Below the pieces are notes generated by a model, which did no database searches, was not told the origin of the DNA, and was given only the letters and a program-made list of their open reading frames with translations. From Rhizobiales bacterium Ga0077525 (GTDB lineage Bacteria; Pseudomonadota; Alphaproteobacteria; Rhizobiales; Xanthobacteraceae), in NCBI GenBank assembly GCA_001464835.1, contig LNDS01000002.1, forward strand, positions 1-57,443: a DNA stretch of 57,443 nt. The letters are read 5' to 3'. Of this stretch, positions 28,253-38,105 are shown piece after piece (position 1 is the first letter of the stretch; every line of letters starts with the position of its first letter). The translations under genes and the position numbers were made by a program.

Positions 28253-29119
28253 TCACGCGCCGGCGCGCTGTCTGGCCCGGGCGAGTGCACGCGCCAGCAT
28301 GACGCCAGCCATTTTGGTCCGGTAGATCGCGGGGCCGCGCGCGTCGGAAGCAGGCGCGGTAATCGCCTCGGCGGCCGCGACCGCCTTTTTGACGGTCGCA
28401 GCGTCGAGCGTCGAACCGACAATGATTCCTGCGGCCTCTTCCGCCCATAGCGGCGTTTCGGCCACATTGGTGAGGCCGATCGAACAGGCCACGACTTTAC
28501 CGCCACTCATGGACAGAACGACCGCCGCGGCGGCGGTGGCATAGTCGCCGATCTTCCGCTTGAGTTTCTCGTAAGCATAGCCGTGCCCGGCCTGTGGCAC
28601 CGGAATGCGAATGGCCGTGACGATCTCGCCGGGCTCAAGCGCCGTGAAATAAGCGCCCTGATAAAAGTCGCGCGCGGCAATGCGGCGCGGGCCGGACTTT
28701 CCGGTGACGTCATAAGTCGCGTTCAGGCAAATCATGACGGCCGGCAAATCGTTGCCGGGATCGCCATTGGCGACATTGCCGCCAATGGTCCCGAGATAGC
28801 GCACCTGCGGATCGGCGATCAGCAGCGATGTTTCGCTCAGGATCGGGATCTTCGCGCTCAATAGCTGCGAGCCGATCAATTCATGCTGTGTCGTCATGGC
28901 GCCGATGACGATCTCCCCGGCCTCCTCGCGGAGGCTCCTAAGTTCGCCGATGCCACCAAGGTCGATCAGATGCGCCGGGCTCGCGAGCCGCAGCTTCATC
29001 ATCGGGATAAGGCTGTGCCCCCCAGCGAGCGCACGGGCCTCATCCCCCAGGGAGTCGAGCAGAAGCACGGCTTCGGAGACGGATGTCGGGCGGTGATAGG
29101 CAAATGACCCCGGTATCAT
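28253..29119 (-). CDS. coxM: Carbon monoxide dehydrogenase medium (FAD) subunit
   Basis: A 288-residue FAD-binding subunit. The flavin motifs AGGHS (about residues 32-36) and TIGGN (about 111-115) of the family are intact, as is the C-terminal CO_deh_flav_C domain. It accepts electrons from CoxS and passes them to the quinone pool. First structural gene of the operon. The 298 bp upstream separate it from coxC and contain an inverted repeat, so a dedicated promoter for coxMSLDEF is likely there. Confidence 0.95.
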   Translation of the reverse strand: MIPGSFAYHRPTSVSEAVLLLDSLGDEARALAGGHSLIPMMKLRLASPAHLIDLGGIGELRSLREEAGEIVIGAMTTQHELIGSQLLSAKIPILSETSLLIADPQVRYLGTIGGNVANGDPGNDLPAVMICLNATYDVTGKSGPRRIAARDFYQGAYFTALEPGEIVTAIRIPVPQAGHGYAYEKLKRKIGDYATAAAAVVLSMSGGKVVACSIGLTNVAETPLWAEEAAGIIVGSTLDAATVKKAVAAAEAITAPASDARGPAIYRTKMAGVMLARALARARQRAGA

Positions 29120-29185
29120 CGGCGTTCTCCCCGGCGCGCGGACCGCCCGGCTTATCGCCGAGGTTCGATCTGCAGCGCGCCCCTT

Positions 29186-29215
29186 GTTCGTTCAACTGGT
29201 ATCAAGTTGACGAAC
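29186..29215 (-). promoter_or_regulatory. Imperfect inverted repeat in the coxM promoter region
   Basis: GTTCGTTCAACT (29186-29197) and AAGTTGACGAAC (29204-29215) form a 12-bp inverted repeat with one bulged base and a 6-bp centre, 67 bp upstream of the coxM start. No T-run follows, so an operator is more likely than a terminator. CoxC, encoded upstream, is a candidate binder. Confidence 0.35.
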
Positions 29216-29417
29216 TGTGCGGTGCAGCATCAATCCTGGATGCACGAGCGGGTCGGATTTGCACCGGCAACGGCGGCTTCGCACGAATGGCGGCATCCGT
29301 TGCACCAATTGCGTCAAGGCCTCTGACCTAAGTCACCCAACGCACGACCACCGGCCGATTCTTATTGCGATGCAAAAGGTCATTTTTGGGCCGTGAGCCG
29401 CTGCGTGCAGACGCTCT

Positions 29418-30620
29418 TCAGCCGACCTTTGCCTCAATTTTCGACTTCAACCAGCTGACGCGGCTGCGGCTGACCGGAACGCTGTATTGCTCGCTCGCGG
29501 CCAGTTCCACCAATTCGCTGTCGCCGGATCGCCGCGTGCCGATCACGCGATCGATATTGATGATATGGCTGCGATGAATTCGGACGAACCGGCTCTTGTC
29601 GAGCCGCTGCTCGATTTCGCTGATGGCCAGCGGACAGAACAATTTGTCTGTGCCATTAAAAATATAACTGTAATGGGCGTTGGCATGGACGGCGACGACG
29701 TCGTCGACGGCGATGAAATGGGTGGCCCCGGCGTGCTCTATCGGAAGATGGTTGGCGACGCGACGCGGTGGCGCCCCCGCGCCGCCGAGCGGGGCGTAAG
29801 TGCCTTGGCCGAATCCGCCGGCCGCGACGCCGACTGCATCGATCCGAGCGGGTCCGCCGGCGTACGCGGGCATAGGGCCAGTCCCGATGGCCGACTCCTG
29901 CGGGGAAACCGATTCGTCCCTGCCGCGATCCGGTACCAGGAACAAAAGAAAGATGCCGGAGACGCAAAACGCGACCACGGCAACGACGATCGCCAGGAGA
30001 TCGGTCGAGAGCGCCGGCGCAGATGGAGGCCCGACATGCGAGAAAAGCGTCATGCCGGCCATGGCCGTGTAGTGCATACCGGAAACGGCTACACCAAAAG
30101 CGATGGCCGACAAGACAAGCGGCGGGCGAGCACCACGGCCGGCCGCCAACCAAAGAGCCAATTCGGACGCCGCGACGGCGATGAACAAGCTTGCGGCCAC
30201 ATAGGCCGGCGCATGGGTCATGTGAGCGCTCGCGTGTAACGCGCTCATGCCGACATAGTGCATCGAGAAGATGCCGGTCCCCATTAAAATCGCCGCCAAA
30301 GTCAATCGAATCGGCGTCAGCGGCCCAGCGCTCAAGGCGAATATTGCAATCCCGACAACGATGACGCAGACGAGGAAAGACAGCAAAGTCGGCAAAACCA
30401 GATAGTCGACGGGAAATGGCAACCGCGCCGCCAGCATACCGATGAAATGCATTGTCCAAATGGCGACGGCCAACGAAAATGCCGCCCCCGCAAGCAGCAT
30501 CCGCCTTCGCACGCCGACTGCCCCGCCGATCTGAAGAGCCAGGTTAAAGCCCACATAGGCACCCTGGATCGCCATCACGACTGAGAGCAGGACAAGCCAG
30601 TGGTCATGTACCACCTGCAC
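29418..30620 (-). CDS. coxC: MHYT-LytTR membrane regulator, CoxC-like
   Basis: About 400 residues from GTG 30620 (after AAGGA, 9-base spacing); a longer form from ATG 30806 is possible but adds unlikely polar sequence. Seven membrane helices carry the three MHYT motifs: MHFIGM, MHYVGM and MHYTAM. MHYT domains are proposed to bind copper and sense CO, O2 or NO. The C-terminal 100 residues are a LytTR DNA-binding domain (IAVDDVVAVHANAHYSYIF, RFVRIHRSHIINIDRV). This MHYT-LytTR fusion is the plan of CoxC and CoxH of Oligotropha, and the gene sits in the coxC position before coxMSL. Probable gas-responsive regulator of the cox operon. Confidence 0.87.
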   Translation of the reverse strand: MQVVHDHWLVLLSVVMAIQGAYVGFNLALQIGGAVGVRRRMLLAGAAFSLAVAIWTMHFIGMLAARLPFPVDYLVLPTLLSFLVCVIVVGIAIFALSAGPLTPIRLTLAAILMGTGIFSMHYVGMSALHASAHMTHAPAYVAASLFIAVAASELALWLAAGRGARPPLVLSAIAFGVAVSGMHYTAMAGMTLFSHVGPPSAPALSTDLLAIVVAVVAFCVSGIFLLFLVPDRGRDESVSPQESAIGTGPMPAYAGGPARIDAVGVAAGGFGQGTYAPLGGAGAPPRRVANHLPIEHAGATHFIAVDDVVAVHANAHYSYIFNGTDKLFCPLAISEIEQRLDKSRFVRIHRSHIINIDRVIGTRRSGDSELVELAASEQYSVPVSRSRVSWLKSKIEAKVG

Positions 30621-30750
30621 TGCCGAGTTTCCTTCCCGCCTAGCCACCCCGCTGTTCGATTGCGAGTTAGGATAAGTATAAAATGAACTTCGGCCTGCGC
30701 CGAGACAAATCTGAGGCACCTCGCTGGCACCACGGTCACGAAGCGCCGAC

Positions 30751-30766
30751 AAGTTAGGACTAACTT
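30751..30766. promoter_or_regulatory. Perfect inverted repeat upstream of coxC
   Basis: AAGTTAG-GA-CTAACTT: 7-bp arms with a 2-bp centre, about 130 bp upstream of the GTG taken as the coxC start. Its half-site begins AAGTT, as does the right arm of the coxM inverted repeat (AAGTTGA), so the two might share a binder. It would lie inside the coding region if the longer coxC start were used. Confidence 0.3.
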
Positions 30767-30913
30767 CTAAGGTGAAGTCTTGTGGTTGGGATGGCCATCG
30801 GTCCACGACCGGCCGCCCGCAATTTCCACGGCCATGGCGTGGTGTCCATGGCGCGAGCCGTCAGGTTCGACCTGCAAAGAACAAGGCAAGTTTGGCTGGC
30901 AGCGCGGCAGTCA

Positions 30914-31282
30914 TCAATTTTTTAGAAGCTGCCTCATCTTACCGAGCAGGCGCTCAAATTCCACCGGCTTGGTATCGAACTCGTCGCAGCCGGCCGCCAG
31001 GGCCTTCTCGCGCGCGCCTGCCAGCGCATGCGCCGACAAAGCGATCACGGGAATAGCCTGTGTCTCGGGATCCGCCTTGAGCCGTCGCGTCGCTTCCCAG
31101 CCGTCGATTACCGGCAGGTCGAGGTCCATCAGGATTAGGTCGGGCTTCTCGGCGGCGGCGGCGGCGCAGCCTTTTTCGCCGTCCTCGGCGACGACCACCT
31201 CGAACTCGTCGAGCAGCTCAAGGCGCATCTTGAGCATGTAGACGTTGTCGTCGTTGTCTTCGACGTACAGAATCTTGATCAC
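30914..31282 (-). CDS. Single-domain response regulator (CheY/DivK type)
   Basis: A 122-residue stand-alone receiver domain with no output domain. Acidic pocket VEDNDDN, phospho-acceptor Asp in LILMDLDLP, Ser/Thr switch in ALSAHA and the conserved Lys in DTKPVEF are all present. GTG 31282 overlaps the TGA of the hybrid kinase gene by 4 bp (GTGA), so the two are translationally coupled and the kinase is its likely phosphodonor. It may pass the signal by protein contact, as DivK does. Confidence 0.88.
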   Translation of the reverse strand: MIKILYVEDNDDNVYMLKMRLELLDEFEVVVAEDGEKGCAAAAAEKPDLILMDLDLPVIDGWEATRRLKADPETQAIPVIALSAHALAGAREKALAAGCDEFDTKPVEFERLLGKMRQLLKN

Positions 31283-34200
31283 GGCACTTCCACAACAGGA
31301 CGGCCGACCAGACGGCGAATCCGGGTGACCAGGTCGGCTGGCTTGAACGACTCTTTGACCAGAACGGATTGAACCCCGGAATTCAGCCGGCCACGGTCCG
31401 CCGCATCGAGATCGCGCGACGTCACCACTATAACCGGAATATCGCGCCACTCGAGATTTTCTTGCAGCGCGTCCACGAGCTGGAACCCGTCCATTTCCGG
31501 CATCATCAAATCGAGCACGATGAGGTTCGGAACACTCTCCTTCAGGCGGGACAGCGCCTCGCGGCCGTTGCCGGCCTCCGTAATCGTCCAGTGCTGGCCT
31601 TCGATCCAGGAGCGCACCCGCTCGCGCTGCATCGGGTCGTCATCGACAAGCAAAATGCGCGTCGGCGGCTCGTCGGAACGGAATTTCTGCACCAGATTGC
31701 GCAAACGTTCGCGCTCGATGGGCTTCACCAGATAACCCGCCGCGCCGAGCGCCATGCCGCGGCGCTGCTCGTCCAGGATCGTAACCATGATGACCGGCGT
31801 ATCGGCGAGCTCAGCGTCCTGACGCAACGCGGCGAGTACGGACCAGCCGTCGAGGTCCGGCATCATCACGTCGAGGGTGATGGCCAGCGGGCGCATTTCC
31901 TTGGCGATCCTGATGCCCTCCAGGCCGCCGGCGGCGGTCACGACGTTGAAGCCTTCGGCCGAAAGCTGCTCCTTGATGAGTTCGCGCGCGGTGGCATCGT
32001 CGTCGATCACAAGGACGGCGTTCGAGCGCGGCCGCGTATTCTCGGCCAGCGCGACAATAGGTTCCGGTCCGCCCGGCAACTGCACCGTGAAGGCCGAACC
32101 TTTGCCCTGTTCGCTCTCGACCAGGACGTCGCCGCCCATCATCCGCGCGAGCCTGCGCGTGATGGCAAGGCCAAGCCCGGTGCCGCCGAAGCGCCGCGCT
32201 GTCGTGGACTCGGCTTGCGTGAACTCCTGGAACAATTTGGCCTGCTGCTCCGGCGTCATGCCGATGCCGGTGTCGCGCACGCTGATTTCGATGATGCCCT
32301 GCCCTGCCTTCGCATGGCGCTGGACCGTAAGAAACACTTCGCCGTCCTTGGTGAACTTGCAGGCGTTGCTCAACAGATTGAGCAATATCTGGCGCAGCCG
32401 CATGGGATCGAGGGTGACGGGAGGCAAGTTCGCCGGACATGACACAGTCAGCTTGTTGCCGTTCTGCTCGGCGAGCTGCCGCGCGGTGCCGATCACCTCG
32501 TCCACCAGCGGTGCAATACTGGTCGGTTCCGGATTCAGTTCGAGCTTGCCGGCCTCGATCTTGGACAGATCGAGCACCTGGTTGATCAGGCCGAGCAGAT
32601 GCGCGCCGGCGCGATGCACGCGTTTCAACGGCTCGATCGCCTTTTCGGTGCCGAACCGTCCCGCATTGGTGAACATCATCTCGGTGAGGCCGATGATGGC
32701 GTTCAAAGGCGTGCGCAGCTCGTGGCTCATGTTGGCGAGGAACTGCGACTTGTGCTGACTGGCGATTTCGAGTTCGCGGCTCTTCTCCTGCACTTCATTG
32801 AACAGACGCGCATTTTCGATGGCGATGACCGCCTGGTCGGCGAAGGTGGCCACCAGTTCGATCTGCTTCTCGGTAAACGGCTCCGCCCGCTTCTTCGACA
32901 GGAAGATCACGCCGACAACATTTCCCTCGCGCAAAAGCGGGACACCGAGCGCCGCGCGATAGCCACCTATTGCTTGGGCGCCTAGCCAAGTATAATCCGG
33001 GTCCGACAACACGTCGGTCACGTGGATCACTTTGCCCTCCAGCGCGCACCGGCCTGCGATGCTGCCTCGGTGGACGGGGACCTCCCTGCCCTTAAAATAG
33101 TCTCTGATCTGCATGTATTCGTCAGTCGAGTGGCCAAAGCCCGCGGCCCAGTAAAAGACGTCGCCATGGCGCTGGAAGAGCCAGGCATAGTCGGCTTCGC
33201 ACAGGCGCGCGGCCGATGCCACGAGCGTGTCGAGCACCGTCTGCAGATCGAATGCCGAGCGGCTGATGACCTTGAGCACGTCCGCGGTCGCGGTCTGCTG
33301 CTGAAGGGACTCGCTCAGTTCGCGCGTGCGCGCTTCGACCTTCTTCTCAAGGCCGACGTAAGATTCTTCGAGCTTACTGGCCATGTCGTTGAACTGATCG
33401 GCCAACGCCTCCAGCTCGTCGCCGGTCTTGATCGAAATGCGCTGCGAGAGATCGCCGCCGCCAATTCGAGCGGCGCCCGTCCGCAGCGCCTGGATCGGCC
33501 CCACCATCCGCCGGGCGAGGAACATGCCGGCGAGCACCGCAAAGATCAGCGCCGCCGTCAATGCGAACGCCAACCGTTGCAGCGCCGCGTAGAGCGGCGC
33601 ATAGGCTTCGCTGACCGGCAATTCGACGAACATCAGCCAGCCGAGCGGCTTCACCGGCGCGAAGGCGGTGAGCACGTCGTGGCCCTGGATGTTCTTGGCG
33701 ACCTGCAACGGCTCACCGGGATCGCCGCCCTCGGCCGCGCGCGCGGCCTTCACCTGGGCGAGATTCGACATATCGGTGTTGCGCAGCACCAGGCTGATGT
33801 CCGGATGTGCGATCAGCCGGCCGTCCGGTCCCACGACAAAGGCGCTGCCCTTGTCGCCGACCTTGATCTGGGTGACGACGTCCCAGATCAGCTTGAGGTT
33901 GACCTCCGCCACGCTGACGCCGGCGTCGCGCCGGGTGCCGGCAATCGCCAGCGTCATGTAGGGCTCGGACTGCCGGCGGAAATAGACCGGGCCGAAATAG
34001 ACCTTGTTCGCCACCGCTTCGGTGAACTTCGGGTCTTTCGAGAAGTCCGTGCCGCTGTCGACCACGTCCATGGCAAGACGCGACACGCGCAGTCGTTCCT
34101 TGCCCGTGGCGTCGAGTTGGGACAGTTCGGTGATCGCCGGGACCTGCCGCAACAGCCGCAACGCATCGAAACGGCGCTGCTCTATGGAGCCGGACGACCA

Positions 34201-34476
34201 CGGCAGCTGTGTGGTCCAACCGAGCTGGTTCTGAATCTCGACGATGAACTGGCTGATCTTGGCGGAAGCCGCCTCGGCCTGCTCGCGCTGGATGCGGATG
34301 AGCGCGACCTTGTGTTCACGATAATAGAACCAGACGTCGAAAATGCCGTTCGCCAAAAGGGCGACCGCGACCACGGCCACGAACAGCCCGACATATTTGC
34401 CAAACAACCGGCTGCGGCCGCGGACGGGCTGCGCGATCCCGGCTGACGGATCGGTCGGTGCGTCTGTTACGGTCAT
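31279..34476 (-). CDS. Hybrid sensor histidine kinase, Cache-HAMP-GAF-HisKA-HATPase-REC-REC
   Basis: About 1065 residues from ATG 34476. Order: membrane helix (27-52), periplasmic Cache-type sensor (about 53-290), second helix (295-320), HAMP, GAF (about 400-560), HisKA with phospho-acceptor His585 in [12 protein letters not shown], HATPase_c with DTGIGM and GGTGLGLAI, then two receiver domains with Asp in [10 protein letters not shown] and [10 protein letters not shown]. The periplasmic domain could bind a small molecule directly or contact one of the many neighbouring binding proteins. It follows two tiny genes and the shared upstream element at 35048-35090, and is coupled to the response regulator. 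Upstream in-frame ATG 34584 is less likely. Confidence 0.9.
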   Translation of the reverse strand: MTVTDAPTDPSAGIAQPVRGRSRLFGKYVGLFVAVVAVALLANGIFDVWFYYREHKVALIRIQREQAEAASAKISQFIVEIQNQLGWTTQLPWSSGSIEQRRFDALRLLRQVPAITELSQLDATGKERLRVSRLAMDVVDSGTDFSKDPKFTEAVANKVYFGPVYFRRQSEPYMTLAIAGTRRDAGVSVAEVNLKLIWDVVTQIKVGDKGSAFVVGPDGRLIAHPDISLVLRNTDMSNLAQVKAARAAEGGDPGEPLQVAKNIQGHDVLTAFAPVKPLGWLMFVELPVSEAYAPLYAALQRLAFALTAALIFAVLAGMFLARRMVGPIQALRTGAARIGGGDLSQRISIKTGDELEALADQFNDMASKLEESYVGLEKKVEARTRELSESLQQQTATADVLKVISRSAFDLQTVLDTLVASAARLCEADYAWLFQRHGDVFYWAAGFGHSTDEYMQIRDYFKGREVPVHRGSIAGRCALEGKVIHVTDVLSDPDYTWLGAQAIGGYRAALGVPLLREGNVVGVIFLSKKRAEPFTEKQIELVATFADQAVIAIENARLFNEVQEKSRELEIASQHKSQFLANMSHELRTPLNAIIGLTEMMFTNAGRFGTEKAIEPLKRVHRAGAHLLGLINQVLDLSKIEAGKLELNPEPTSIAPLVDEVIGTARQLAEQNGNKLTVSCPANLPPVTLDPMRLRQILLNLLSNACKFTKDGEVFLTVQRHAKAGQGIIEISVRDTGIGMTPEQQAKLFQEFTQAESTTARRFGGTGLGLAITRRLARMMGGDVLVESEQGKGSAFTVQLPGGPEPIVALAENTRPRSNAVLVIDDDATARELIKEQLSAEGFNVVTAAGGLEGIRIAKEMRPLAITLDVMMPDLDGWSVLAALRQDAELADTPVIMVTILDEQRRGMALGAAGYLVKPIERERLRNLVQKFRSDEPPTRILLVDDDPMQRERVRSWIEGQHWTITEAGNGREALSRLKESVPNLIVLDLMMPEMDGFQLVDALQENLEWRDIPVIVVTSRDLDAADRGRLNSGVQSVLVKESFKPADLVTRIRRLVGRPVVEVP

Positions 34477-34588
34477 CGGCCCGGCAAATCCACCATGCAA
34501 ACAGCTACGAATCCGCCTTGTCAGTTTAGCAAGCCCGTTTCGGCCTGTCGCCGCCGGAACCGGCCGCGACAGGCCAAAGGGCACCGCA

Positions 34589-34780
34589 TCAAAATGCCGG
34601 GAATTGCTCGCCGGGCAACGGTCCGCTATTGCGCGTCAACTGCACCAGATCGATGCCAGTGGCGGTGGAAACCAGGATGCCACGGTCCGGCCCGACGGCG
34701 TTAAGGGTTGCATGGCTCCAAGCGCCGATCAGGAAGGCGGTCAAAGCGAAAGTGACGATCGTGGGGATTTTCTTGGTCAT
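34589..34780 (-). CDS. Small exported or membrane protein, 63 residues
   Basis: The 63-residue product has a typical signal or anchor sequence ([21 protein letters not shown]) and a short polar tail with [19 protein letters not shown] good GGAGAG ribosome-binding site precedes ATG 34780. It lies between the 45-residue protein gene and the hybrid kinase, all on one strand behind the repeated upstream element, so it is probably part of the kinase operon. No family is recognised; it might be an accessory of the sensor. Confidence 0.6.
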   Translation of the reverse strand: MTKKIPTIVTFALTAFLIGAWSHATLNAVGPDRGILVSTATGIDLVQLTRNSGPLPGEQFPAF

Positions 34781-34835
34781 AGCGTCTCTCCGTTGGTTTG
34801 GTGTTGAGAAACTTTGTCGCGGTCCGCAGGCGCGG

Positions 34836-34973
34836 TCAGGCTCCCTGGACGAAACCGCCCAGCAGGGCGATCAGAACGAGGCCGCCACCGACGATGAACC
34901 AGCAGTGGGCGGCGGAGTTGGCCTGAGCGATCAGGCTGTTCCGGTCGAAGGACGGGTTCGGACGGCGGGTCAT
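34836..34973 (-). CDS. Tiny membrane protein, 45 residues
   Basis: ATG 34973 follows GAGGAGA with good spacing. The product starts MTRRPNPSFDRNSLIAQA and has one hydrophobic helix (WFIVGGGLVLIALLGGFVQG) before the stop. It is the first gene after the shared element at 35048-35090, at the same distance (74 bp) as the first genes of two other operons with that element, which supports it being a real gene. Function unknown; perhaps a small membrane partner of the kinase. Confidence 0.55.
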   Translation of the reverse strand: MTRRPNPSFDRNSLIAQANSAAHCWFIVGGGLVLIALLGGFVQGA

Positions 34974-35047
34974 GGCGGTCTCCTCTGGTCTGGCCGGCGA
35001 TGCGCCGGTTTCGATGGGAGGAGAATGCCCCGGCTCTCACGAAAAGG

Positions 35048-35090
35048 CCTTGGGACAGAACTTAAACGTCCTGAATCGTGCCTAATCCGG
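35048..35090 (-). promoter_or_regulatory. Shared operon-head element, copy A (kinase operon)
   Basis: Given on the + strand: head CCTTGGGACAGAA (35048-35060) then three 10-bp repeats CTTAAACGTC, CTGAATCGTG, CCTAATCCGG. In the transcribed direction the repeats come first and the CCAAGG box lies 74 bp before the ATG of the 45-residue gene. Four further copies occur in the window. Confidence 0.7.
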
Positions 35091-35168
35091 ACATGCCAGC
35101 CCTATTTCGGCGGTCTTGATGCGCGCGGGGCCGTCACGGCCCATGCTGCTGCGGCTGCGAGCCGCGCC

Positions 35169-36125
35169 TTATTCGATCACCTCGTCGGCGCGCGCGAGCA
35201 GAGTCGGCGGCACGGTGAGGCCGAGCGCTTTGGCGGTTTTAAGATTGATCACCAGCTCGAACTTCGTCGGCTGCTCGACCGGCAGAAGGGCCGGCTTGGC
35301 GCCTTTCAGAACTCTGTCGAGATAGGCACCGACCCGCAGATAGACCTGCTCCAGGCTGCCGGCGTAGGACAGCAGGCCGCCCTCCTCAGGAAATCCGCGA
35401 TTGGGAGACAGCGCCGGAAGGCGGTACTTCAGGGCAAGGCTGGCGGCCGGCTTGCGCGGCAGGTTGGGCTGCAGGATCACGGCATCGATGCGCTCCGACG
35501 CGAGCTGCGCGAACGCCGCCTCCAGCTCGTCCATCCCCTTCATGATGATCGAACGTGTCTCGATCTGCAGTGTGCGGCCGGCATGCTCGACCTGCTGTGT
35601 GAACGTGCTTGTGACCGGATCGCCGCTGACGCCTAAAAAGGCCACGCGACGAAGGGACGGTACGATCTCGCGCAGCAACTCGAGGTTCTTGCCCATCAGG
35701 TCGGGTGTGACGAACGAGAGCCCCGTAACGTTGCCACCGGGATGGTTGAGGCTCGCCACAAATCCGGCGCCGAGCGGATCGGCGGCCGGCGCCATGATGA
35801 TAGGGATGTCGCTGGTCGCTCGCATGGCCGCGTGCACGCAAGGGCTCTGCACGGCAACGATGGCATCGACCCTCAGCCGTACCAGCTCCGCCGCAAGCGC
35901 AGGTAACTCGCCGAACCTGCCTTCGGCGGAACGGAATTCGAAGCGGATATTGCGCCCCTCGACATAGCCAAATTCGCTGAGGCCCTTCTTGAATAGCGTC
36001 CAGAACGGCTCGCGGTTGGCGACAATCAGGACGCCGACCGTGGGCATGCGCTTGTCCTGCGCGCGCGCCGCCAGCGGCCATACCACCGCGCCGCCGAGCG
36101 ATGCGATGAATTCCCGCCGTCTCAT
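35169..36125 (-). CDS. ABC transporter substrate-binding protein, ABC_sub_bind (TrpX) family, 1 of 8
   Basis: A 318-residue periplasmic binding protein of the PF04392 type. The Tat-like signal peptide starts MRRREFIASLGG and ends ARAQ. The family block DPLGAGFVASLNHPGGNVTG and the C-terminal LPVEQPTKFEL...TAKALGL...ADEVIE are present. Last gene of the ModA-like operon; its start overlaps the stop of the previous TrpX gene by 4 bp. Its ligand is unknown; characterised relatives bind aromatic amino acids or similar small molecules. No permease or ATPase lies in the window. Confidence 0.9.
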   Translation of the reverse strand: MRRREFIASLGGAVVWPLAARAQDKRMPTVGVLIVANREPFWTLFKKGLSEFGYVEGRNIRFEFRSAEGRFGELPALAAELVRLRVDAIVAVQSPCVHAAMRATSDIPIIMAPAADPLGAGFVASLNHPGGNVTGLSFVTPDLMGKNLELLREIVPSLRRVAFLGVSGDPVTSTFTQQVEHAGRTLQIETRSIIMKGMDELEAAFAQLASERIDAVILQPNLPRKPAASLALKYRLPALSPNRGFPEEGGLLSYAGSLEQVYLRVGAYLDRVLKGAKPALLPVEQPTKFELVINLKTAKALGLTVPPTLLARADEVIE

Positions 36126-37099
36126 TCGATCACCTCGTCGGCAAGCGCCAGCAGCGTCGGCGGAATGGCAAGATCGAGAGCCTTGGCGGTGGCAAGATTG
36201 ATCGCGAGTTCGTATTTGGTCGGGCGCTGGATCGGCAGCTCTCCCGGCTTCGCGCCGCGCAGAATGCGATCGACATAAGAGGCGGATTGCCGGAACACAG
36301 CGGCCGTGTCCGGACCATAGCTCATCAGGCCACCCTCGGAAACGAACTGCCGGTGAACGGAAATCGCCGGCACCCTCAGTTCTTTCGTCAATTGCGCGAT
36401 CGTGCGGCCATGCGCGAACGTAAATGGGTCCGGCCCCATGATCAGGCTGCCACCCGGCGCTCGCATCTCCGCCCCGATCCCTAATTCCAGCTCACTGGCA
36501 GTGCTTACCCTTATCGTCACCAGATCAATCGACGGCCGACTGGCTTTGATGGCCCCGACGAACTCGTCGTAAAATGGCGTAGTCTTGGGATTAAAGATCA
36601 GTGCGGCCCGGTCGATCCTGGGAGCCGCCTGCTTCAGCAAATCCATCCATTTCCCGATCAATTCGGCATCGATGAAAGTGAATCCGGTGATGTTGCCGCC
36701 TGGGCGGGACAGGCTGGCGGCGAAGCCATTGCCGACCGGGTCGATAACCAGCGAGCAGACGATGGGTATCGTCGCCGTGAGCCGTTTCAAGGCGGCGACG
36801 ACCGGCGTGGCGTTCGCGACGATGACCTCTGGCTTCGTCCCGACCAGTTCGACCGCAAATCTATTCATCTCTTCGATGTCGCCGGAGGCCCAGCGATATT
36901 CGATTGCGAGGTTCTGGCCGTCGGTCCAGCCGTGCGACCGCAGCCCTTCGAGAAGCGCGGCCTTGCGCCTGCGGCCGTCCGGGTGGTCCTCGGCGCTCGA
37001 CATCAACACGCCGACGCGGCGGTTGGGCTGCTGGGCATGGCCGGCGAGCGGCCAGACCGCCGCACTGCCCAGCAGCGCAATGAACTCCCGCCGCCTCAT
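36122..37099 (-). CDS. ABC transporter substrate-binding protein, ABC_sub_bind (TrpX) family, 2 of 8
   Basis: A 325-residue relative of the neighbouring TrpX proteins, with signal MRRREFIALLGSAAVWPLAG and an AQ cleavage end. The DGQNLAIEYRWASGD, IDPVGNGFAASLSRPGGNITG and C-terminal DEVIE blocks mark the family. It is clearly diverged from its neighbours in the ligand-facing middle (for example YGPDTAAVFRQSASYVDRIL), suggesting a different ligand rather than dosage duplication. It overlaps both flanking genes by 4 bp. Confidence 0.9.
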   Translation of the reverse strand: MRRREFIALLGSAAVWPLAGHAQQPNRRVGVLMSSAEDHPDGRRRKAALLEGLRSHGWTDGQNLAIEYRWASGDIEEMNRFAVELVGTKPEVIVANATPVVAALKRLTATIPIVCSLVIDPVGNGFAASLSRPGGNITGFTFIDAELIGKWMDLLKQAAPRIDRAALIFNPKTTPFYDEFVGAIKASRPSIDLVTIRVSTASELELGIGAEMRAPGGSLIMGPDPFTFAHGRTIAQLTKELRVPAISVHRQFVSEGGLMSYGPDTAAVFRQSASYVDRILRGAKPGELPIQRPTKYELAINLATAKALDLAIPPTLLALADEVIE

Positions 37100-38070
37100 T
37101 CGATCACCTCGTCGGCGCGGGCGAGCAGCATTGGCGGAATGGCGGTGCCGAGCGTCTTGGCCGTTTTCAGGTTGATCACGAGCTCGAATTTTGTCGGTTG
37201 CTCGACGGGGAGATCGGCGGGCTTGGTGCCGCGCAGAATCTTGTCGAGATACTCGGCGCCGCGCTGGAACAGGTCGGAAAAGCTCGGGCCATACGAGAGA
37301 AGCCCGCCCGCCTGCACGAATTCCCGATACGCGAAGACCGAAGGCAGCCGGGCCTCCGTCGCGAGCGCGCTGATGCGTGCGCGATTGGTCAGCGTTAGAG
37401 GCTCGTTGGTGACATAGAGTGCCTGAGCGTTGCCTTCGGCGCGCTTGATGGCCTCGGCAATGTCATCCGCCCGGCGGATTTCAAGAACTTGAATCTCGAT
37501 GCCGAGACTTCCGGCGCTTCGCTGCGCCTCGTGCATCTGTTCGACGGCATTCTGGGCGTTGACGTTGACCAGGACCGCCACACGGCGAAGATCGGGTACC
37601 ACGTTTTGCAAGAGTTCGAGATGCTTGCCGGCCAGTTCCGAGCTTTGCAACGACAAGCCTGTCAGATTGACGCCGGGACGAGAGAGGCTGTTGACCAGCC
37701 CCGTTCCAACGGGATCGCCAGCCAAAAAGACGATGGGAATCTGGGTGGCGACGCGCTTCACGGCGGAGACGATGGGTGTCCCGTTTGTGAAGATGACGTC
37801 GACGTTGCGCGAGACGAGATCCGCTGCCGCCTTCGCCGCGCGCTCCGCACTCCCCTCCGCCCAGCGATACTCGATCGTCACGGTTCGTCCTTCGACCCAG
37901 CCAAGTTCCCGGAGACGGTCAACAAAGGCCGCCGTCAGCCGTGTCTGGCCTTGCTGGGTCGATGCCCCGATGAAGCCGACCGTCTTGCCGGCCTCTTGGG
38001 CGCGAACGAACGATGGCACGGTCCACAAGGCGCAGAGGCCCGCGCGCACGATGAAATCTCGCCGTTTCAT
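37096..38070 (-). CDS. ABC transporter substrate-binding protein, ABC_sub_bind (TrpX) family, 3 of 8
   Basis: About 324 residues from ATG 38070 (MKRRDFIVRAGLCALW, cleavage near VRAQ), preceded by GGGAGGAA. It has VEGRTVTIEYRWAEG, GDPVGTGLVNSLSRPGVNLTG and the terminal ADEVIE. By eye it is closest to the protein at 42857-43849, which shares YRWxxGxxxRAAxA and LQxxxLAGKHLELLQ segments. It follows the ModA-like gene by 35 bp in the operon headed by element copy B. Confidence 0.9.
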   Translation of the reverse strand: MKRRDFIVRAGLCALWTVPSFVRAQEAGKTVGFIGASTQQGQTRLTAAFVDRLRELGWVEGRTVTIEYRWAEGSAERAAKAAADLVSRNVDVIFTNGTPIVSAVKRVATQIPIVFLAGDPVGTGLVNSLSRPGVNLTGLSLQSSELAGKHLELLQNVVPDLRRVAVLVNVNAQNAVEQMHEAQRSAGSLGIEIQVLEIRRADDIAEAIKRAEGNAQALYVTNEPLTLTNRARISALATEARLPSVFAYREFVQAGGLLSYGPSFSDLFQRGAEYLDKILRGTKPADLPVEQPTKFELVINLKTAKTLGTAIPPMLLARADEVIE

Positions 38071-38105
38071 TGTTCCTCCCATGCCGCGGTCTGTCGCGGG
38101 CCGCA

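Noticed and set aside
33022..34446. 474-codon plus-strand open frame opposite the hybrid kinase
   Set aside because: Shadow frame; the kinase has all its domains on the other strand.
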